Shown here piece by piece: positions 24,716 through 32,349 of a DNA stretch of 64,000 nt. The stretch spans positions 1-64,000 of the forward strand of contig CAITIQ010000660.1 in NCBI GenBank assembly GCA_903892415.1. The letters run 5' to 3'. The notes beneath the pieces are model-generated. The model was not told the DNA's origin. It was given only the letters and a program-made list of their open reading frames with translations, and did not search any database. The DNA is from an uncultured delta proteobacterium. GTDB lineage: Bacteria > Myxococcota_A > Polyangia > Polyangiales > Polyangiaceae. Each line of letters starts with the position of its first letter. Positions within the stretch are counted from its first letter, which is position 1. The translations under genes and the position numbers were made by a program.

Positions 24716-25584
24716 TCCAGGCACTTGGTCACTTCGACACAGGGGTAGCGCGTCGCGCAGGAGGTCTTGAAGTTGGAGGGACTCTTCTGGCAGTCGAGCC
24801 CAATGTTGGTCTTCGCGTTGGCGGTCGGATCCATCGCGATGGTGCAGGCGTGCAAACGCGCGCATTGGCCAATCACATCGCTCGAGTCCGGTAGCGTATT
24901 TTGCGGGGCACCGAGTTCGCGAAGCACGGGCTTCTTGAAGGTGGAGGCAGACAGCTGCATCGGCAGGGGCCCACAAACCGGCTGTGAAACCGAGCCCTTG
25001 ATGATCGCCTTGTTGACGGCGGCGAGCTTGTTGCACGTACTACCGTCGTGACACTTCGCAACCAGGACCCACGCGTTCTTGAACGTGTCGGAGGCTTGGT
25101 GGACTTCGAAGGCCACTTCGCCGTGCGCCGTGGGTGAGCCCGACACCACCTTGAACTGCTGATTGGCGAGCAGAGCTTGCCGCGTCCAGGTCCACGCGTA
25201 ATCAGCGCCAACGCTCTCCGGTGCGGTGGTCATCAGCACAGCGGGAGTGGAGCAGTTATCGGCAATGGGGTTGGCGACGTCCGCGTAGGTTTGCTGATTG
25301 GGGTCGGTGACCGGGCCGCTCGGCGGTTTGTTGTCGCTGACGGAGGGAGCCGCGTCGGTGCTCGTCGGCGTGGCGGTGGGGGTTGGGATTGGCGCAGCTT
25401 GGGCCGCGGCCGAAACAACTGCTGCGCTGGCGCTCGCCGCAGGCTTCTTCTTTTTCTTTGTCGGTGCTTCTTCCTCGCTGTCGTCGTCTTTCGAGCTCTT
25501 TTCCTTTTCAGCTTCTTTGGAACCACAGCCAGCAAGTGTGTTGAGCGCCGCGACAACCAGCATCAGCCTGGAGAGGGTCTTCAT
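24712..25584 (-). CDS. Lipoprotein with charged linker, unknown function
   Basis: The 290-residue product has a textbook lipoprotein signal (MKTLSRLMLVVAALNTLAGC, Cys at residue 20). A Lys/Glu/Asp-rich segment and an Ala/Pro/Thr linker span about 25-95. The C-terminal domain has about ten cysteines (CSTPA, CNKLA, CARLHAC, CATRYPC) and probably forms disulfides outside the cytoplasm. No named domain is recognised. It overlaps the following lipase gene by 4 bp, so a role beside that hydrolase is plausible. The 283-bp gap upstream separates it from the divergent inositol-lipid operon. Confidence 0.7.
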   Translation of the reverse strand: MKTLSRLMLVVAALNTLAGCGSKEAEKEKSSKDDDSEEEAPTKKKKKPAASASAAVVSAAAQAAPIPTPTATPTSTDAAPSVSDNKPPSGPVTDPNQQTYADVANPIADNCSTPAVLMTTAPESVGADYAWTWTRQALLANQQFKVVSGSPTAHGEVAFEVHQASDTFKNAWVLVAKCHDGSTCNKLAAVNKAIIKGSVSQPVCGPLPMQLSASTFKKPVLRELGAPQNTLPDSSDVIGQCARLHACTIAMDPTANAKTNIGLDCQKSPSNFKTSCATRYPCVEVTKCLE

Positions 25585-25804
25585 CTCGCGGAGTGTCCGA
25601 TAAAAGCCGCTCCTAGCGCCGAAGAATCAACGGTCCGGGTTGTTGAGCGCGCTCACTCATCTTTCGATGAAGAAGCGGACATCCATTGGCCAAGCACGAG
25701 CACGATCTTGCCACCGACAGACCCTTGTCTGGTTGTTGAGCAAGCTGCACTAATTCCGTTTGTTAACGCTTGGTTAAGAAGCGGACGGACTAATGTCCAC
25801 TTCG

Positions 25805-25833
25805 TTGACAGAGTAAGTCTCGAACGCCATAGA
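25805..25833 (+). promoter_or_regulatory. Candidate sigma70-type promoter for the inositol-lipid operon
   Basis: A perfect -35 TTGACA (25805-25810) is separated by 17 bp from CATAGA (25828-25833; 3 of 6 matches to TATAAT). It lies 35 bp ahead of the AAGGA ribosome site of ino1. The rest of the 25585-25867 gap shows only a short GTCCACTTCGTTGAC imperfect hairpin overlapping the -35. Confidence 0.55.
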
Positions 25834-25867
25834 CGAGCGAAAGACACAGCCCGCTAAGGATTTTTTC

Positions 25868-27184
25868 ATGCGAGAACCGCCCAAACAGATCCGACCTCAC
25901 ACCGGTAAACTTGGAGTTTTGCTGCCCGGCCTCGGAGCGGTCGCGACCACCTTCGTGGCCGGTGTCATGGCTGCACGCCGAGGGCTCGGAAAGCCGATCG
26001 GCTCCATGACCCAACTCGGCACCATCCGTTTGGGCAAACGTACCGATGATCGGGCCCCTTTAATCCGGGACTTCGTGCCACTCGCTCCGCTCGAAGATCT
26101 TGTTTTCGGCGGATGGGACATCTTCCCCGACAACTTGCTCGAGTCGGCCAAGCACGCGGATGTTTTGTCGAGGGACCATTTGGACCCAATCGCGGAGGAG
26201 CTCGCGGCGATCAAACCGATGAAGGGCGCCTTCTTCCCCGAGTACGTCAAGCGGTTGCACGGCACGCACGTCAAGGAAGCCAAGACGAAGGCTGAGTTGG
26301 TTGAGCAACTTCGTCAGGACATCCGCGACTTCAAGAAGTCGGAGGGTGTGGACCGCGTGGTAGCGGTCTGGTGCGGAAGTACCGAGATTTACATCGAGCC
26401 CACGGCCGTCCACGAGTCGGTCGCCGCATTTGAGAAGGGCTTGCTGGAGAACCATCCGGCGATCGCTAGCTCTCAGCTTTACGCCTGGGCCTGCCTCAAG
26501 GAGCGCGTGCCCTACGCCAATGGCTCGCCGAACCTTTCGGTGGACTTTCCCGCGGCTTGGGAGCTGGCTCGAGAGATGGGCGTGCCCATCGCCGGGAAAG
26601 ACTTCAAGACTGGGCAGACGCTGATGAAGACGATCCTCGCGCCCGGCTTCAAGGCGAGAAACCTCGGTATCAGCGGTTGGTTTTCCACCAATATCCTCGG
26701 CAATCGCGACGGCGAAGTCCTCGATGACCCGGACAACTTCAAGACCAAAGAGGTGTCGAAGTTGGGTGTGCTCGAGACCATTCTTCAGCCCGAAAAATCG
26801 CCCGATCTGTACGGCAACCTCTACCACAAGGTGCGGATTGAGTATTACCCGCCGCGCGGTGACGCAAAGGAGGGCTGGGACAACATCGATATCTTCGGTT
26901 GGCTCGGTTACCCCATGCAGATCAAGGTGGACTTCCTCTGCCGAGATTCAATTCTCGCAGCGCCCATCGTTCTCGATCTGGCTCTCTACCTCGACCTTGC
27001 TCAACGCGCCGACTTCCGAGGCACGCAAGAGTGGTTGAGCTTCTACTTCAAGAGCCCGATGACCGCGCCTGGACTGTACCCCGAGCATGACCTCTTCATT
27101 CAATCGATGAAGCTAAAGAACACGCTGCGCTGGATGAAGAGTGAGCCGATGATCACGCACCTCGGCAACGAGTATTACGACTGA
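25868..27184 (+). CDS. ino1: Inositol-3-phosphate synthase (myo-inositol-1-phosphate synthase)
   Basis: The 438-residue enzyme converts glucose-6-phosphate to inositol-3-phosphate in an NAD-dependent reaction. It shows the dinucleotide loop GLGAVATTFVAG (21-32), WCGSTEIY, SPNLSVDFPAAWELA and the family hallmark GKDFKTGQTLMKT (about 245-257), followed by the FSTNILGNRDGEVL segment. Length is typical. An AAGGA ribosome site sits 7 nt before the ATG and a good -35/-10 pair lies just upstream. It is the first gene of a four-gene run and would supply the inositol headgroup to the phosphatidyltransferase two genes downstream. Confidence 0.95.
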   Translation: MREPPKQIRPHTGKLGVLLPGLGAVATTFVAGVMAARRGLGKPIGSMTQLGTIRLGKRTDDRAPLIRDFVPLAPLEDLVFGGWDIFPDNLLESAKHADVLSRDHLDPIAEELAAIKPMKGAFFPEYVKRLHGTHVKEAKTKAELVEQLRQDIRDFKKSEGVDRVVAVWCGSTEIYIEPTAVHESVAAFEKGLLENHPAIASSQLYAWACLKERVPYANGSPNLSVDFPAAWELAREMGVPIAGKDFKTGQTLMKTILAPGFKARNLGISGWFSTNILGNRDGEVLDDPDNFKTKEVSKLGVLETILQPEKSPDLYGNLYHKVRIEYYPPRGDAKEGWDNIDIFGWLGYPMQIKVDFLCRDSILAAPIVLDLALYLDLAQRADFRGTQEWLSFYFKSPMTAPGLYPEHDLFIQSMKLKNTLRWMKSEPMITHLGNEYYD

Positions 27185-27191
27185 GTCGACG

Positions 27192-28172
27192 ATGGCGACC
27201 GTTGGCCCCGCAAGCGAGCTACGCCGACCGGGACTGGCTCAACAGCTAGTCCCGCGCGGGCCACTTGCGTGGTGGGCTTGGGCCTCGTTAGTTGTCTTCC
27301 CGGGCATTCTACTGGCGCAGGCTACCCTCCTTGGCTTGCGGCCAGACCACATCGTGCTCGTTTCGATCTTCCTCGTGTTGAGCTGGCTCGGACCCAAGGC
27401 GCGAGCCTACGTGGTAATGGGCGCGCCCATGTGGCTAGCAGGGATTGGCTACGACTTTCTGAGGCTGGTCACGCATCTTCGGCCGGAGGTCCACGTTGAT
27501 TCGCTGTGGAACGCCGAGCGGTCGCTGTTCGGGTTTCAGGGCTCTCAAGGTCCAACCGATCTTGGCGAGTGGATCGCGACTCACACGCACCCTGTGCTGG
27601 ATGCGGTGACGGGTGGTGTTTACATCCTCTACCTGCCATTCCCGATCATCCTCGCTTCACTGCTGTACTTTCGGCATGAGCCTGTTGCACGGCGCCTGAG
27701 TGTTTCCTTCGGCATTACCAGCTTGCTGGGGTGGGCTATCTGGTTGGCTTGGCCCGCGGCCCCACCTTGGTATGTGGACACCTATGGTCTAGGGCCTGCG
27801 CAGCTCAACGCCCTCCCGAGCGCCGCTGGCACCATTCGTTTTGACCAGCTGTTTGGCGTTCACTTGTTTCAATCGTTCTACGAGAAGAGCCACAACGTTT
27901 TTGGTGCAATGCCGTCCTTGCATGCAGGGTACGGCGCCGTGCCTGTCTTCGCCGTCTGGCAACTGCGTGGCAGGCTTCCTGCTCTCAGCTACGGCTGTGC
28001 GCTGTGGGCTCTGCTCATGGCGTTCGCTGCCGTGTACCTCCGCCACCACTACATCCTCGACGTCCTAGCGGGTGTCCTGGTGGCGATCACTGGGGACACG
28101 GCAGCTCGCATCCTCTTGCGTAGGCACTCCCGCACGGGCCCGGCTTCGGTCCCCAAGGAACTCGCTCAATGA
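27192..28172 (+). CDS. PAP2-superfamily membrane enzyme, AUR1/inositol phosphorylceramide synthase-like
   Basis: The 326-residue polytopic protein starts 7 bp after ino1. Key sites: AAPPWY (about 192-197), RFDQLFG, VFGAMPSLHAG with PSLH at 241-244, and LRHHYILDVLAG with His285/His286 and Asp290. The PSLHAxY and HHYxxDxxAG spacing is that of PAP2_3 enzymes such as AUR1 and SMS-like synthases rather than simple lipid phosphatases. It could transfer inositol phosphate to ceramide or dephosphorylate an inositol lipid. Position between inositol synthesis and the CDP-alcohol transferase supports a role in inositol lipids. It ends in an ATGA overlap with the next gene. Confidence 0.85.
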   Translation: MATVGPASELRRPGLAQQLVPRGPLAWWAWASLVVFPGILLAQATLLGLRPDHIVLVSIFLVLSWLGPKARAYVVMGAPMWLAGIGYDFLRLVTHLRPEVHVDSLWNAERSLFGFQGSQGPTDLGEWIATHTHPVLDAVTGGVYILYLPFPIILASLLYFRHEPVARRLSVSFGITSLLGWAIWLAWPAAPPWYVDTYGLGPAQLNALPSAAGTIRFDQLFGVHLFQSFYEKSHNVFGAMPSLHAGYGAVPVFAVWQLRGRLPALSYGCALWALLMAFAAVYLRHHYILDVLAGVLVAITGDTAARILLRRHSRTGPASVPKELAQ

Positions 28173-29431
28173 ACACGATTTGGCAATGGGTCTCTGGCAA
28201 CCTCTCGACTGGCGGGCGCATTTGGAGCGCTGCTGCGCCGGCGTTGGTGCTTCTGGCCTACACCCTCATTGGGCTAGTCGTTTACGTGGTTCGCAACCGC
28301 TACTCCGGCAAGTTTCACGATGAAGAGATGGATGGACGCGGTCTCGGTGGGCTCACCACAGCGCGCATGCGTCACTTCTTCGCCTGGCTGATGCGGCCAC
28401 TTTGGCAGACGCTGGCGAACGCCGAGGTACCACCCAATGCCATCACCACGCTGTCGGTAGGTCTCGCGCTGGGTGCCGGTGTCGCGTTGGCAGCTGGGCG
28501 CTTCTCGCTCGGTGGTTGGCTGTACCTTGCGGCCGGCGCTCTCGACTTTCTCGATGGTCGCGTTGCTCGCGTAACGGGGCGAGCCTCAACCAGCGGTGCC
28601 GCGCTCGACTCGGTGCTGGACCGCTACTGTGAATCGGCGGTCTTGGTTGGGCTCGCTTGGTACTACCGTGACAGCTGGGTGCTTTTTGCCACGCTGTTGG
28701 CGCTCACCGGGTCGCTCTTCGTGCCGTACGTGCGAGCGAAGGGGGAGGCCCTCGGGGCGAAGCTGAGTGACGTTGGGTTCATGCAGCGGCCCGAGAGAAT
28801 CGTGGTGCTCGGGCTGACGACCGCCTTCAGCCCGGTGCTCGAGGCGGTGCTCGTCCCCTCTGATCCGCGCCCGATTCACCGCATCGCAGTGGTTGGTCTC
28901 GTAGCGATTGCAGCCACCTCTCATGCAACCGCCCTTCAGAGGCTCGCTCACCTGATCAAGTCGCTCGGAGGTAGCGCCACTACGGATCTACGTCCTCTGC
29001 CCAAGAGCATCGTCGTGAGCGCCGTTGCCACGGCGATCGACTTCTCCTTCGTTTGGACGTTGGTGCATGTCGGCGTCGTGGCTCCTGCTGCCACCGCGCT
29101 CGGATGTGTGGCCGGTGGATTCATCGCCTTCACGCTGGGCCGAGCATGGGCCTTCCAAGGCAGCCGCAGCATCGAGGGGAAACGACAGGCTGGCCGGTTC
29201 GTTTTTGTGTCCGGGTCGAGCGCAGCGCTCAACGCCGGCGGCGTGGCCGTGTTGTTGCTGTTGCCCTCGGTCGACTACCGCATCGCCTGGGTGGTCGCGA
29301 GGTTCGTCGTGTTTGCCACGTGGAACTACCCACTGCTCCGCGACTATGTCTTTGCACCGCCGGTGCGTGGCCGTGGCTCGGAGCCCAACTTGACTCCGGC
29401 ACTCGGGGAGCGAAATGCGAGTGGCGCCTGA
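28169..29431 (+). CDS. CDP-alcohol phosphatidyltransferase fused to a GtrA-like domain
   Basis: The 420-residue protein holds two domains. Residues about 85-265 are a CDP-alcohol phosphatidyltransferase with a perfect D-x2-D-G-x2-A-R-x8-G-x3-D-x3-D signature starting at Asp126 (DFLDGRVAR). Residues about 285-400 are a four-helix GtrA-like domain (SAVATAIDFSFVWTL, FTLGRAWAFQ, ending NYPLLRDYVF). Next to ino1, the likely reaction is CDP-diacylglycerol plus inositol phosphate giving phosphatidylinositol phosphate. GtrA-like domains are associated with polyprenyl/lipid-linked sugar translocation, so the fusion may couple synthesis to flipping. It overlaps both neighbours (4 bp upstream, 17 bp downstream), so translation is coupled. 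Confidence 0.9.
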   Translation: MNTIWQWVSGNLSTGGRIWSAAAPALVLLAYTLIGLVVYVVRNRYSGKFHDEEMDGRGLGGLTTARMRHFFAWLMRPLWQTLANAEVPPNAITTLSVGLALGAGVALAAGRFSLGGWLYLAAGALDFLDGRVARVTGRASTSGAALDSVLDRYCESAVLVGLAWYYRDSWVLFATLLALTGSLFVPYVRAKGEALGAKLSDVGFMQRPERIVVLGLTTAFSPVLEAVLVPSDPRPIHRIAVVGLVAIAATSHATALQRLAHLIKSLGGSATTDLRPLPKSIVVSAVATAIDFSFVWTLVHVGVVAPAATALGCVAGGFIAFTLGRAWAFQGSRSIEGKRQAGRFVFVSGSSAALNAGGVAVLLLLPSVDYRIAWVVARFVVFATWNYPLLRDYVFAPPVRGRGSEPNLTPALGERNASGA

Positions 29432-32345
29432 TAGCGACTCGGGCCCTTCGAACAGCAGCGAACTGAAGAAAAGCGCCGGCATCACCGGTGTCCTACGGGC
29501 AGCTCTAACTGCCCTCGCGCTGGTGTGTTTTCGACGGCCGGTTCACGCAGTGCTCGTGTTGGGCATGCTGGCGGCGCTGGGCTTCTGGTCCGCCGGCAAC
29601 CTAAAGCTCGATCCGGACGTTACGCAGCTGCTGCCACCAAGCTATGAGAGTGTGCAGCAGGTTCAAAAGCTGCGCGACCGTTTTGGTGGGGTCGGCAACG
29701 TCGTTGTGATGGTCAACGGCGGCTCGAGTGATGAACGTCGAGCCTACGCTGACGCCCTTGCTCCCAAGTTGGCCGAACTCGCATCGGTGAAGTTCGTCGA
29801 CCACCGGGTGCCCGTCGAGTTCTTCAGCGAAAGGGGCCTCTACTTCGCCGACCAAGCCGATCTCGAGGCGCTTCGCGATCGCCTTGAAGCTCGCAAACGT
29901 TGGGAGATCGAACGAAGCTTTGTTGATATCGATGACGAAAAGCCACCCAGCGTGGACGTCTCGGATTTGACCGCGAAGTACGAGCAACGTTTCTCGCGCA
30001 ACCTCGGTCGCTCGACCCAGGCGGGAGCGAGCGCCTACTACGAGGACGATCAAGAGCGGCTGGCCATCTTCATTCGCCCTACCAAGCTCGCCAGCGATCT
30101 CGACTTCTCGAAGCAGGTCGTGGCGGATGTCGAACGAGTGATCGCCGAGCTGCCACCACCCTCGGGCATAGAGGCTCAGCTCACCGGCAGGTACAAGAAG
30201 CGCGTTGATCTACAGTCGCTGCTCGGTCGAGATCTGAAATGGACCTCGCTCGTCGCCTCGGCGCTGATCCTTCTTTACGTCAGTCTGCACTTTCGACGCC
30301 CGCTCGCGGTGGTGATGGTGCTGCTTCCGCTCGGACTCGGCATCCTGTGGTCCTACGGCCTCGCCGGCGCGCTCTTCGGCAAGCTCAACGTGCTCACGGC
30401 CTTCATTGGGGCGATCCTCGTCGGCATCAGCATCGACAACGGTCTGCACTTGCTCGGCCGTTACCAGGAGGAGGTTCGCCGCGGCCTCAAGCCGGAAGCG
30501 GCTATCGCGATTGCCTTTGGCGAAGCAGGTCGCGTGGCTCTGGCCGCCGCCCTCACGACCGCCTCCGCCTTTATCGCGCTGACCTGGACAGACTTCCGCG
30601 CGTTCCGTGAGTTCGGCGTGCTTGCGGGTAGCGGCATGCTGCTGCTGCTCTTTGCCTATATCACCCTCCTCCCGGCGCTCTTGGGGCTGCTCGCGCGCTT
30701 TGCGCCACGGCTTGCTGAACCTCCAGCGGCGCGACATTTGCCGGGCGTTCCCTGGATGCAGCGCTTTGCCAGTCCCATCTTCTGGCTCTTGGCGCTCGGT
30801 GGTTTCTTCGTCATCAGCAACGCCCAACGCGTTCACTTCGATGCGGATTTCTCCAAGCTCGACGACGCAGACTTGCCCAGCTTTCACCTGGACAAGGAGG
30901 TCAACAAGCTGCTCGGCCGTTCGCAAACTCCGATCGTGATCCTGGCAGAGAGCCCCGCTCAATCGCGCGAGATCGCTGAGGCCGTTCGGCTAAAAATGGC
31001 CGGTCTCGGCAGCGCCGCAACGATTGGGCTGGTGGCTACGCGCGCCGATATCCTGCCCGAGGGGCAGGCCGAGAAGCGTGAGATCTTGGTGCAGCTTCGT
31101 AAGACGCTGTCGCGCTTCAAAGGCGCCGAGCTCGACGAGGCGACGAACAAGAACGTCGAGCGGCTACGCAAGATGGCCGATGCCGAGCCCTTTGCTGCTG
31201 CTGATCTACCCCCGTCGCTTCGCTACGTCTTTGAGGCGCGTGAGGGCGCAACCCCAGTCGAGTTCGTCTTGCTTTACCCGACGGTCGGCCTCGGCGAGGC
31301 GGAGCCCATCAAGCGCTTGGCCGCGCAGCTACGCCGCGTGGAGCTACCGTCGGGGCAATCTGTTGCCGCTGCGGGCGAACCGATCGTGCTCGCGGATGTT
31401 CTGCTTACCGTGGAGCGAGACGCACCTCGCATCATCGCGTTGACCTTCGTGCTGGTGCTCAGCTCGCTGATTTTGGCGCTGGGTAAACTTCGCTTGGCGT
31501 TGCTCGCCCTTGCTCCAGCGGTGTTCACGCTGGCCGCTACCGCTGGCGCTGCAGCCTTGCTCAGTCTGGACCTCAACTACCTCAACATGATCGTGCTGCC
31601 CATTTTGCTCGGCATCGGCGTTGATGACGGCGCTCACCTGGTCGCGCGTGTCGAGGCTGGAGAGCCACTGGGCGAGGTGTGGAGTCACACCGGTTGGGAT
31701 GTGACCGGCGCCATCCTTACCGATGTTTTTGGATTTGGTGTGCTCGCCTTTGCCGCGCATCCAGGGCTTTCCAGCCTTGGAAAGCTGGCGATCCTGGGCC
31801 TCACCATCAACTTCATCGCTTGTGTCGTGCTCTTGCCGATGGCCTTGAGCTTCCTACCGTTGGCCGGTGCTCCGCGCGCTCGTTGGAGTTTGGCGACATG
31901 GCTTTCGACCAGCTTTGGGGCCGGGCGAAGCCCCGTTGCACCTGGCACCGTGGGGGCGCTGCTCGCGATTCCGCTGACCTGGTCGCTCCTGTCGTTCAGC
32001 GTTCCAATCAGGCTCGTCGTGCTCTCGGTGTTGACCGCGGTAGCGGTGGTCGCTGCGGAGAAATACCTGCGTGAGCAAAGCCCTGAGCGCGGGGCGAAAG
32101 ACCCTCAAGAGATCGTGATCGACGAGACCGTCGGCTGTGCCATTCCGCTCGTGGTCTTGCCGTGGAGTCCGTTGTGGGTCGGCCTTGGATTTGCCCTCTT
32201 TCGCTTGTTCGACATCTTCAAGCCAGGCCCTATTCGTTGGGCGGACCAACGGCTTCGCGGTGGCTTTGGAGTAGTCGCCGACGATGTGCTCGCTGGCGTG
32301 TTTGCGGCGGTGGTGCTGCTCGGGGCCAAGGCCCTGTTCGCCTAG
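29415..32345 (+). CDS. MMPL/RND lipid exporter fused to a PgpA-type phosphatase
   Basis: The 976-residue protein starts inside the preceding gene. Residues about 25-815 are an RND/MMPL transporter: two halves, each with a periplasmic domain and a helix bundle (for example SALILLYVSL, LLGRYQEE after ISIDNGLHLL, and GIGVDDGAHLVAR in the second half). Residues about 820-976 match phosphatidylglycerophosphatase A: FGAGRSPVAPGTVGALLAIP, IVIDETVG, FRLFDIFKPGPIRWAD and DDVLAG. PgpA-family enzymes dephosphorylate phosphatidyl-polyol phosphates and are used as phosphatidylinositol-phosphate phosphatases in Bacteroides inositol-lipid clusters. The fusion would join the last synthetic step to transport. 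It ends 4 bp from the convergent histidine kinase. Confidence 0.9.
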   Translation: MRVAPDSDSGPSNSSELKKSAGITGVLRAALTALALVCFRRPVHAVLVLGMLAALGFWSAGNLKLDPDVTQLLPPSYESVQQVQKLRDRFGGVGNVVVMVNGGSSDERRAYADALAPKLAELASVKFVDHRVPVEFFSERGLYFADQADLEALRDRLEARKRWEIERSFVDIDDEKPPSVDVSDLTAKYEQRFSRNLGRSTQAGASAYYEDDQERLAIFIRPTKLASDLDFSKQVVADVERVIAELPPPSGIEAQLTGRYKKRVDLQSLLGRDLKWTSLVASALILLYVSLHFRRPLAVVMVLLPLGLGILWSYGLAGALFGKLNVLTAFIGAILVGISIDNGLHLLGRYQEEVRRGLKPEAAIAIAFGEAGRVALAAALTTASAFIALTWTDFRAFREFGVLAGSGMLLLLFAYITLLPALLGLLARFAPRLAEPPAARHLPGVPWMQRFASPIFWLLALGGFFVISNAQRVHFDADFSKLDDADLPSFHLDKEVNKLLGRSQTPIVILAESPAQSREIAEAVRLKMAGLGSAATIGLVATRADILPEGQAEKREILVQLRKTLSRFKGAELDEATNKNVERLRKMADAEPFAAADLPPSLRYVFEAREGATPVEFVLLYPTVGLGEAEPIKRLAAQLRRVELPSGQSVAAAGEPIVLADVLLTVERDAPRIIALTFVLVLSSLILALGKLRLALLALAPAVFTLAATAGAAALLSLDLNYLNMIVLPILLGIGVDDGAHLVARVEAGEPLGEVWSHTGWDVTGAILTDVFGFGVLAFAAHPGLSSLGKLAILGLTINFIACVVLLPMALSFLPLAGAPRARWSLATWLSTSFGAGRSPVAPGTVGALLAIPLTWSLLSFSVPIRLVVLSVLTAVAVVAAEKYLREQSPERGAKDPQEIVIDETVGCAIPLVVLPWSPLWVGLGFALFRLFDIFKPGPIRWADQRLRGGFGVVADDVLAGVFAAVVLLGAKALFA

Positions 32346-32349
32346 CCGC

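Noticed and set aside
30210..30962. 250-codon open frame antisense to the MMPL transporter
   Set aside because: Charged, motif-free shadow frame within a well-supported transporter.
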